Source: Lachnospiraceae bacterium UBA1683 (GTDB taxonomy: Bacteria; Bacillota; Clostridia; Lachnospirales; Lachnospiraceae). Taken from it: DNA of 51,330 nt. The stretch covers positions 1 through 51,330 of the forward strand of contig DCKD01000051.1 of the NCBI GenBank assembly GCA_002320245.1. The letters run 5' to 3'. Of this stretch, positions 1-5,805 are shown in pieces; positions within the stretch are counted from its first letter, which is position 1; each line of letters begins with the position of its first letter. A program made the position numbers and the translations under genes. The notes below the pieces were generated by a model. It was not told the DNA's origin. It was given only the letters and a program-made list of their open reading frames with translations, and did no database searches.

Positions 1-119
1 TTTTCAACTGTCAAACTCCCGTGTATGTTCTGCCAGAGCAGGAAAGGGTATGACTATTTAATAAGGAAGAGGTATCAGTAACGGAGGAATAAGAAACAGT
101 AGAAAAATTTTTGCACATA

Positions 120-148
120 TTGATTTTGTAGCATGAAAAGGATATAAT
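120..148 (+). promoter_or_regulatory. Promoter of the toxin-antitoxin operon
   Basis: TTGATT (120-125) and a perfect TATAAT (143-148) are separated by 17 bp, a good sigma-A promoter. An AAGGAGG ribosome binding site follows at 171-177, 7 nt before the antitoxin ATG. The AT-rich stretch between the -10 box and the ribosome site would be the expected place for antitoxin autorepression, but no clear operator palindrome could be made out. Confidence 0.7.
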
Positions 149-184
149 AATATTAAAATAATACTATCAAAAGGAGGCTTTGAT

Positions 185-451
185 ATGAATATTCGTCCAT
201 CCGCAGCAATCCGTCAGAATTATAATGAGATCGCAGATATGTGCAGAAAAACAGCAGAACCAGTTTTTCTTACCAAAAACGGAGAGGGAGATTTAGTTGT
301 TATGGATATTGAAACTTTTAATCGTAGAGAAAAGATGTTGAAACTTAGAGAAGAACTTTTAGCAGTTGAAGAAGACCGGATTGCAGGAAGAGAAGGCTGT
401 ACACTGGATGAACTGGATTCGTATCTTGATGATGTGATTGCAGAGGTATAA
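185..451 (+). CDS. Phd/YefM-family antitoxin
   Basis: An 88-residue protein of the Phd/YefM antitoxin type, which binds and neutralises a partner toxin and represses its own operon. The N-terminal half (about 1-50) has the family layout: an IRPSAAIRQNY start, a helix and the VFLTKNGEGDLVVMDIETF strand-turn-helix that forms the DNA-binding fold. The charged C-terminal helix (about 52-88), rich in Glu and Asp, would wrap the toxin. The ATG sits 7 nt after a strong AAGGAGG. The stop is 3 nt before the start of the toxin gene, the usual antitoxin-first order. Identification rests on motif and context. Confidence 0.9.
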   Translation: MNIRPSAAIRQNYNEIADMCRKTAEPVFLTKNGEGDLVVMDIETFNRREKMLKLREELLAVEEDRIAGREGCTLDELDSYLDDVIAEV

Positions 452-454
452 TAT

Positions 455-766
455 ATGGGAAATAAAGAATATAAAGTTATTGTTTCTGAACGGGCAAAAA
501 GAATGATGGGAACCCACATTCGCTTTCTGGCAGAAGTCAATAAAGAGGCTGCAAAAGCAAAAAAGAAAGAAATTATGACTGCTATGCGTTCACTTAGGAA
601 AATGCCACAGCGTTTTCCATATTTTGAAGAAAACTATATTACACCGAATAAATATCACAAAATGTTTATCGAAAAATGGTATCTTGTATTATATCAAATA
701 CAGGATGATGTTGTATATGTGGACTATATTCTTGATTGCCGAAAAGATTATAGTTGGCTGGTTTGA
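455..766 (+). CDS. RelE/ParE-family toxin
   Basis: A 103-residue basic protein with the RelE/ParE superfamily pattern: YKVIVSERAKRMM at the N-terminus, a Lys-rich helical hairpin (about 25-50), PQRFPYF in the middle and a C-terminal strand pair (WYLVLYQIQDDVVYVDYIL) ending in CRKDYSWL. ParE members poison gyrase and RelE members cut mRNA on the ribosome; the sequence does not decide between them. The C-terminal RKDY resembles the ParE ending and residues typical of RelE catalysis are not obvious, so ParE-like is slightly preferred. It is translated from the same transcript as the antitoxin, 3 nt downstream. Confidence 0.88.
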   Translation: MGNKEYKVIVSERAKRMMGTHIRFLAEVNKEAAKAKKKEIMTAMRSLRKMPQRFPYFEENYITPNKYHKMFIEKWYLVLYQIQDDVVYVDYILDCRKDYSWLV

Positions 767-783
767 TAATAAAGATAGAAATC

Positions 784-817
784 ATCGCTTTTTCATAGGT
801 GGCGATTTTTATTTTTT
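784..817 (+). terminator. Possible terminator of the toxin-antitoxin operon
   Basis: A short stem (ATCGC 784-788 with GCGAT 802-806) is followed by a T-rich tract to about 817. The stem is only 5 bp, so the call rests mainly on the T-rich tail and the position just after the toxin stop. Confidence 0.4.
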
Positions 818-856
818 TAAGGAAAGAAATATTGTCAAAAAATAAACTCATTGTCA

Positions 857-929
857 AGTGTGCGATTGAAAAATTCGCACATTAGACGTTTAAGGGACTG
901 TGCGTTAAGGTAGATGCGTACAGTCCTTT
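857..929 (+). promoter_or_regulatory. Two consecutive hairpins upstream of the excisionase gene
   Basis: Hairpin 1 pairs 857-865 with 875-883 (core TGTGCGA/TCGCACA, 7 perfect pairs plus A-T and G-U) around a 9-nt loop. Hairpin 2 pairs 892-904 with 917-929 (13 pairs, core GGACTGT/ACAGTCC, two G-U) around a 12-nt loop and ends in TTTT. They lie 30-100 nt ahead of the excisionase start. They could be an attenuator, or recombinase/excisionase binding sites at the element end. The T-run is short, so a full terminator is unlikely. Confidence 0.5.
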
Positions 930-960
930 TGACGTCGGAAGGAAGAAAAGGAGGATTATT

Positions 961-1161
961 ATGTGTGGATCTGTTGATATGCCCAAAAAGGTTTATAATG
1001 CGGATGAAATTCAGAAGCTGCTTGGCATAGGAAGAACAAAAACCTATGAATTTTTGGATGAGGTTTATCAGAAACAGGAGCCGTTTCGCGTAATCCGGAT
1101 AGGAAAAATTTACAGAATCCCATGCTTAATGTTTGACAGATGGTTAAGTGGGGAGGACTAA
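961..1161 (+). CDS. Excisionase-like helix-turn-helix protein
   Basis: A 66-residue protein with a winged-helix/MerR-like excisionase fold: YNADEIQKLLGIGRTKTYEF forms the helix-turn-helix (about 12-31), followed by FRVIRIGKIYRIP, the wing, and an FDRWL ending. Such proteins bind recombination-site arms and bias a tyrosine recombinase toward excision. The ATG at 961 lies 6 nt after AAAGGAGG (947-954); an internal ATG at 979 is closer to the usual domain start but has no comparable ribosome site. The recombinase gene follows 18 nt later, which supports the assignment. Confidence 0.85.
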   Translation: MCGSVDMPKKVYNADEIQKLLGIGRTKTYEFLDEVYQKQEPFRVIRIGKIYRIPCLMFDRWLSGED

Positions 1162-1179
1162 AAGCGAAGTGAGGAATAG

Positions 1180-2244
1180 ATGGAGCAGAAAGAAATAGAA
1201 AAGAAAGATATGGAAGTAAAAGAAACAAAAAATGATAAACGGGTAGTTTTCTTTAATGGAACTTCGTGGTATCACCGGACAAAAAAGAACACGGATGTGA
1301 TGTTTGGTGAATTCCTGCGATACTGGCTTGAACATATTTATTCATTGCGGATTGAAACGACAACGAAAATGATCGGTGCGTACACTCTGTATAACTTGTT
1401 GCTGCCGAACATGGAAGCAGACATCAAATTAAAATATGTGACAGTAGAATATCTGGATGCATTGCTGGAGCGAACATCAAAAATTTGTGTTTCGGCTGGA
1501 AATAAAGGAAGAGAACTTTTAAGTCTGGCAATGAAAGATGCAGTTTTTGATGGATTTATCAAGTATAATCCGGTACCAGAGACAAAACCATATCCGAGAC
1601 CAAAGATAAAGGTGCTGTTACATGCTGCGTATATGAATCCGTGGTATTTGGAAATGCTTTTGGTGCCGTTTTGTGGATTACGAAAAGGTGAAATCATGGG
1701 GCTGAAAATTTCAGACTTTGATTTTGAAAAGAGGACAGTTAGAATCAGCAGGCAGCTTGTGGCAAATCCTAAACTGAAGAACGGATATCATATTGAAGAA
1801 TATGGTGTGACGGAACGTGATCCAAAGACAGAAAATAGCTTTCGTATTTTACGGGTTCCAAAGGCGGTTATGGAGGAAGTGGAGCGCAGAGGACAGAAGA
1901 TAGAGACTGAGAAAACGTGGAGAAAAGATTTCTATGAGGATCATGACTATGTGTGCTGCAGACCAGATGGAAAACCACGCTCTACATCGGCATTCAATTT
2001 GGCTTTGACAAAATTATGTGAGAGAAACGGATTGTCTAAGATTACCGTTCATGGACTGCGCCATATGTTTGCTACAATTTTGATTGAGCGCGGCGTTCCT
2101 CTTGTGAAAATATCTGGTCTGTTGGGGCATAGTTCTATTCATACTACTTATGAATATTATTGTGAAGTGATGGATGAGAAAGACAAGATTATTGCATTTA
2201 TGAATGACACGTTTGTGCCAGAGAGAACGGGAACGGAGGGGTGA
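1180..2244 (+). CDS. Tyrosine recombinase/integrase (first of two)
   Basis: A 354-residue tyrosine recombinase for site-specific integration or excision. An N-terminal arm- and core-binding region (about 1-140) begins with a charged Lys/Glu-rich stretch. The catalytic domain shows CGLRKGE with Arg168, HGLRH with His291 and Arg294, LGHSS with His317 and the TTYEYY motif, where Tyr326 is the likely nucleophile by alignment with the TTxxY pattern of XerD-type enzymes. All catalytic residues that can be recognised are present. It follows the excisionase gene by 18 nt and is probably co-transcribed with it. No phage or conjugation genes accompany it, so the mobile unit is either minimal or a remnant. 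Confidence 0.93.
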   Translation: MEQKEIEKKDMEVKETKNDKRVVFFNGTSWYHRTKKNTDVMFGEFLRYWLEHIYSLRIETTTKMIGAYTLYNLLLPNMEADIKLKYVTVEYLDALLERTSKICVSAGNKGRELLSLAMKDAVFDGFIKYNPVPETKPYPRPKIKVLLHAAYMNPWYLEMLLVPFCGLRKGEIMGLKISDFDFEKRTVRISRQLVANPKLKNGYHIEEYGVTERDPKTENSFRILRVPKAVMEEVERRGQKIETEKTWRKDFYEDHDYVCCRPDGKPRSTSAFNLALTKLCERNGLSKITVHGLRHMFATILIERGVPLVKISGLLGHSSIHTTYEYYCEVMDEKDKIIAFMNDTFVPERTGTEG

Positions 2245-2309
2245 GAGGCGAATGCGGCAAGGGATGATGTTATCGGACAACTCCATGACTTGTATATGGG
2301 AAGATTAAA

Positions 2310-3377
2310 GTGGCTGATTTTCTGGAGTTCTGGCTGGAAGATGTGAAGAGGCTGGAGATGACAGATGATTCTTATGGAAGTTATAAGAATGTTGTTTACA
2401 ATTATGCAAATCCACAAATAGGAAAGATGTATATGAAAACATTGAATCAGGGCTATATTCGTAAATTTTATAATACGGTGGCAGAACAGTCGGAGTCTGT
2501 TGCCCGATTAACGAAAACAGTAATGCAGACAGCTTTAGAGTATGCGAAATCAAAAAATGTTGTTAGTGAAAATGCAGCGAAAGGTGTGATGCTTCCGAAA
2601 AAGATTAAAAAGAAAGCATATCGCACATTAAAAATTGATGTGAAAAAGACACTCACGTTGCCACAGGTCTTTCAGTTGATCGAGGCGAGTAAAGAGACAC
2701 CCATTCATATGCAGATTTTATTTGCTGTATTGATGGGACTGCGGAGGGGCGAGATTAACGGTTTGAAATACAGTGATGTAGATTATATCGATCAGACATT
2801 AAAAGTACAGAGGCAGTTAGGAAAGAAACCGAATTCTAAGGCAGAGGATTTCGCACCAAAGATGTTGACTAAGCAGGACATTAAAACAAAAACCCCGTCC
2901 AGTGTAAGAGAGTTACCAATACCAGATTATGTGTTTGAGGCAATTTTGGAACAACGGAAGATCTATGAGAAGAATCGAAGAAGACGGAAACGGGAGTTTC
3001 GTGACTGGGATTATATCTGTTGTTCCGCTTATGGAAATCCAAGAAGTAAAAGTTATCATCACAAATATTATAAAGAACTGCTTGCATCTTTGGAATTGCC
3101 GGACATTCATTTTCATCAGTTGAGAAATACATACACGACAATCCTTTTAAAGAATGACTTCAATATCAAGGGAATTGCAAGTATGTTGGGACATTCCAAA
3201 GAAATTATCACAGCAGATGTGTATGGAGATACAACAGAGATTATTGAGGATTGTCTGGATGTAATCGAGCCATTTATGGAAGAAGTCATGCCGAAACGGC
3301 GGAAAGATAAATATTATGATTATTCTGATATGGAAGAAATAGATGGAATTGTAGAAGAATATCTGTTGGCAGCTTGA
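2310..3377 (+). CDS. Tyrosine recombinase/integrase (second of two), start uncertain
   Basis: A 355-residue tyrosine recombinase with a SAM-like core-binding region (about 1-115) and a catalytic domain: GLRRGE, HQLRN in the His-x-x-Arg position (the last residue is Asn instead of His), LGHSK, and a nucleophile region reading ITADVYGD, with Tyr in the expected place. It is not a duplicate of the first recombinase; only the catalytic motifs match. The frame opens at a stop (2286-2288), and the only start before conserved sequence is a GTG at 2310 with a weak GGGAAG behind it. The neighbouring frame reads LHDLYMGRLK directly up to this point, as if one A had been lost from a run of A (2306-2309). 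So the gene may be 5'-frameshifted or use recoding. Confidence 0.85.
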   Translation: MADFLEFWLEDVKRLEMTDDSYGSYKNVVYNYANPQIGKMYMKTLNQGYIRKFYNTVAEQSESVARLTKTVMQTALEYAKSKNVVSENAAKGVMLPKKIKKKAYRTLKIDVKKTLTLPQVFQLIEASKETPIHMQILFAVLMGLRRGEINGLKYSDVDYIDQTLKVQRQLGKKPNSKAEDFAPKMLTKQDIKTKTPSSVRELPIPDYVFEAILEQRKIYEKNRRRRKREFRDWDYICCSAYGNPRSKSYHHKYYKELLASLELPDIHFHQLRNTYTTILLKNDFNIKGIASMLGHSKEIITADVYGDTTEIIEDCLDVIEPFMEEVMPKRRKDKYYDYSDMEEIDGIVEEYLLAA

Positions 3378-3404
3378 TTAAAAAGAAAACAGAAAACGAA
3401 TACT

Positions 3405-3456
3405 AAAAAGAAAAAGTGCAAATGGAACAGTCGAACATTTGTACTTTTTCTTTTTT
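3405..3456 (+). terminator. Strong terminator after the recombinases
   Basis: The left arm 3405-3424 (AAAAAGAAAAAGTGCAAATG) pairs with 3436-3456, ending in TTTTTCTTTTTT, around an 11-nt loop, with one mismatch near the middle. A-rich and T-rich flanks make it potentially bidirectional. It isolates the recombinase transcript from uvrB. Confidence 0.9.
3432..3445. promoter_or_regulatory. Weak LexA/DinR-like box
   Basis: CGAACATTTGTACT matches the Bacillus-type SOS operator CGAACRNRYGTTYC at 11 of 14 positions. It lies about 40 bp upstream of the uvrB -10 box, a plausible place for SOS control of excision repair. It is embedded in the terminator stem, so the resemblance could be coincidental. 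Confidence 0.25.
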
Positions 3457-3483
3457 CAACCTATATACTTTTAAAAATTGTTT

Positions 3484-3492
3484 TGTTATAAT
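3484..3492 (+). promoter_or_regulatory. Extended -10 promoter of the uvrB leader RNA
   Basis: TGTTATAAT is a perfect extended -10 element (TG, one base, TATAAT). The -35 region (about 3464-3469, TATACT) is poor, as is common with extended -10 promoters. A start 7 nt downstream falls at about 3499-3500, the first base of the GGGCAGA arm that closes the structured RNA below. Confidence 0.7.
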
Positions 3493-3499
3493 GTGGTAA

Positions 3500-3617
3500 G
3501 GGCAGAGCCGGGCGAATGAAAGTGTGGCTGTCGTGTTTACATGAATAGCCACACTTTCATCCATCCGGCGAGCGAAGCCAACTCGGAAGTCCGAAGGAAT
3601 TTCGAGTTGTTCTGCCC
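3500..3617 (+). ncRNA. Predicted three-way-junction RNA upstream of uvrB
   Basis: No gene is credible here, but the sequence folds compactly. P1: GGGCAGA (3500-3506) with TCTGCCC (3611-3617). P2: GCCGG (3507-3511) with CCGGC (3565-3569), capped by a perfect 14-bp stem (3516-3529 with 3547-3560) with a 17-nt loop. P3: AACTCG (3580-3585) with CGAGTT (3603-3608), continuing through one mismatch to a GAA triloop at 3593-3595. The predicted transcription start coincides with P1. It could be a leader acting on uvrB, a free small RNA, or a copy of a dispersed palindromic repeat. No family name is recognised. Confidence 0.55.
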
Positions 3618-3625
3618 GTTTGTAT

Positions 3626-3786
3626 CATCAAGTGATGTTTTGTCCGCAAAATCCTGTTTTGTGACTTTTACTCGACACGACTTGCAAAAGACGTGTATGG
3701 GGCATAGATTTTGCGGTTTCGTGACGAATTCTGTTACGAATATATTTAAAAATGTGGCTGATAGTAAACGTACTAAAAGTCACAAA
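3626..3786 (+). repeat. Crossing inverted repeats in the uvrB leader
   Basis: This stretch has no gene. It contains a small hairpin (CATCA/TGATG, 3626-3637, then TTTT), a perfect 10-bp inverted repeat CCGCAAAATC (3644-3653)/GATTTTGCGG (3707-3716), a perfect 13-bp inverted repeat TTTGTGACTTTTA (3658-3670)/TAAAAGTCACAAA (3774-3786), and a hairpin TTCGTGAC/GTTACGAA (3718-3725/3733-3740, one G-U). The 10- and 13-bp pairs cross, so they form a pseudoknot or exclude each other. The 13-bp right arm ends 1 nt before the uvrB GGAGG. Together with 3457-3625 this accounts for the long gap before uvrB. Confidence 0.6.
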
Positions 3787-3800
3787 CGGAGGAATTGACT

Positions 3801-5789
3801 ATGGATAAATTCATTTTAAAAGCTCCATATAAGCCAACAGGAGACCAGCCACAAGCCATCGAACAACTTGTAAAAGGCTTCAAGGAAGGCAACCAATGCC
3901 AGACTTTACTAGGGGTTACGGGTTCCGGCAAGACTTTTACAATGGCGAATGTGATTCAGGAACTGCAAAAGCCGACGCTGGTAATTGCCCATAATAAGAC
4001 GTTGGCAGCGCAGCTATACGGAGAATTCAAAGAGATGTTCCCGGAGAACGCAGTAGAGTATTTTGTGAGTTACTACGACTATTACCAGCCAGAGGCTTAC
4101 GTCCCATCTTCCGATACTTATATTGCCAAGGATTCGGCAATCAATGACGAGATTGATAAATTGCGATTGTCTGCCACGATGGCATTGACGGAACGCCGGG
4201 ATGTGATTATTGTGGCAAGTGTATCATGCATTTATGGTCTGGGAAGTCCGACAGACTATCAGAACATGGTGATTTCCCTGCGGCCGGGCATGGAGAAGGA
4301 CAGAGATGAACTGATGGCGAAGCTGATTGAGATACAGTATGACCGCAATGATATGGATTTTCACCGTGGTACATTCCGGGTGCGCGGGGATGTAGTGGAA
4401 GTGATTCCGGCAAATGCGGAGGATATGGCGATTCGAATAGAATTTTTTGGAGATGAGATAGACCGGATTACAGAAATTGATATCCTGACAGGAGAGATAA
4501 AAGATGAATTAAAGCATGCAGCCATTTTCCCGGCTTCTCACTATGTTGTGGACCGCGAGAATATAAACCGCGCGATAAAAGCAATCGGAGAAGAGTTGGA
4601 TGACAGAGTGAAAGAGTTCAAGAGGCAGGACAAGCTGCTGGAAGCACAGAGGATTGCGGAGCGGACAAATTTTGATATTGAGATGCTGAAGGAAACCGGG
4701 TTTTGTTCCGGAATTGAGAATTATTCCCGGCATTTGGCGGGATTGGCGCCGGGGCAGCCGCCATATACATTGATTGACTATTTCCCGGATGATTTTATTA
4801 TAATGATTGATGAGTCCCACAAAACAGTTCCGCAGATTGGCGGTATGTACAATGGAGACCAGTCGCGGAAGTCAACGCTGGTGGACTATGGATTCAGGCT
4901 GCCCTCCGCAAAGGATAACCGTCCTCTGAACTTTGAAGAGTTTGAAAGCAAGATGAATCAGGTTCTGTTTGTGTCCGCAACACCGGGGATATATGAAGAA
5001 GAGCATGAATTGTTACGTGCAGAGCAGGTAATCCGTCCGACAGGTCTGCTTGATCCGGAGGTGGAAGTGCGTCCGGTGGAAGGTCAGATTGATGACTTAA
5101 TCGGCGAGGTGAACAAAGAAGTTGCCAAAAAGAATAAAGTGCTGGTAACGACACTGACGAAGAGAATGGCAGAAGATTTGACGGATTATATGCGGGAAGT
5201 CGGGATTCGCGTGAAGTATCTGCATTCTGATATTGACACATTGGAGCGGACGGAGATTATCCGTGATATGCGTCTGGATGTATTTGATGTGCTGGTTGGA
5301 ATCAATCTTTTGCGGGAGGGACTGGATATCCCGGAGATTACGCTTGTGGCGATTCTGGATGCGGATAAAGAGGGATTCCTGCGTTCAGAGACATCCTTGA
5401 TTCAGACAATCGGACGTGCCGCGAGAAATGCGGAAGGCCATGTAATCATGTACGCTGATATGGTGACAGATTCGATGCGGATGGCAATTGACGAGACGGG
5501 ACGGCGCCGTGAGATTCAGATGAAATACAATAAGGAACATGGCATTACGCCACGGACGATTAAAAAAGCAGTCCGGGATTTGATTAGCATTTCACAGAAG
5601 GCAGATGCTTCTGAGATGAGAATGGACAAGGAACCGGAGTCGATGAGCAGGGAGGAACTGGAGAAAACAGTTGCCGATGTGACAAAGAAGATGAAGAAGG
5701 CTGCGGCAGAACTGAATTTCGAGCTTGCTGCAGAGCTGCGTGACCGGTTGATAGAATTGAAAAAGACGCTGAATGATTTGGGCGATTAA
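3801..5789 (+). CDS. uvrB: Excinuclease ABC subunit B
   Basis: UvrB (662 residues, full length) is the damage-verifying helicase-like subunit of nucleotide excision repair. It is loaded by UvrA and recruits UvrC. The Walker A motif GVTGSGKT is at about 38-45, the YYDYYQPEAY beta-hairpin that inserts between strands is near 91-100, DESH is at 337-340, the helicase C-terminal motifs include QTIGRAARN, and the C-terminal UVR/UvrC-binding motif lies at about 620-658. The ATG at 3801 is chosen because GGAGG (3788-3792) is 8 nt away; a TTG at 3795 would be too close. uvrA follows at once, and the two are surely co-transcribed behind the structured leader. Confidence 0.98.
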   Translation: MDKFILKAPYKPTGDQPQAIEQLVKGFKEGNQCQTLLGVTGSGKTFTMANVIQELQKPTLVIAHNKTLAAQLYGEFKEMFPENAVEYFVSYYDYYQPEAYVPSSDTYIAKDSAINDEIDKLRLSATMALTERRDVIIVASVSCIYGLGSPTDYQNMVISLRPGMEKDRDELMAKLIEIQYDRNDMDFHRGTFRVRGDVVEVIPANAEDMAIRIEFFGDEIDRITEIDILTGEIKDELKHAAIFPASHYVVDRENINRAIKAIGEELDDRVKEFKRQDKLLEAQRIAERTNFDIEMLKETGFCSGIENYSRHLAGLAPGQPPYTLIDYFPDDFIIMIDESHKTVPQIGGMYNGDQSRKSTLVDYGFRLPSAKDNRPLNFEEFESKMNQVLFVSATPGIYEEEHELLRAEQVIRPTGLLDPEVEVRPVEGQIDDLIGEVNKEVAKKNKVLVTTLTKRMAEDLTDYMREVGIRVKYLHSDIDTLERTEIIRDMRLDVFDVLVGINLLREGLDIPEITLVAILDADKEGFLRSETSLIQTIGRAARNAEGHVIMYADMVTDSMRMAIDETGRRREIQMKYNKEHGITPRTIKKAVRDLISISQKADASEMRMDKEPESMSREELEKTVADVTKKMKKAAAELNFELAAELRDRLIELKKTLNDLGD

Positions 5790-5805
5790 GAACAGGAGAT
5801 TAAAG

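Noticed and set aside
1..110. End of an upstream gene or attachment site at the left edge
   Set aside because: No open frame of note and no sequence repeated near 3378-3500 could be found, so nothing is claimed for this stretch.
3541..3798. An 85-codon open frame upstream of uvrB
   Set aside because: It has no ribosome site, starts inside a perfect hairpin loop and runs through the structured leader and inverted repeats; composition is not protein-like.
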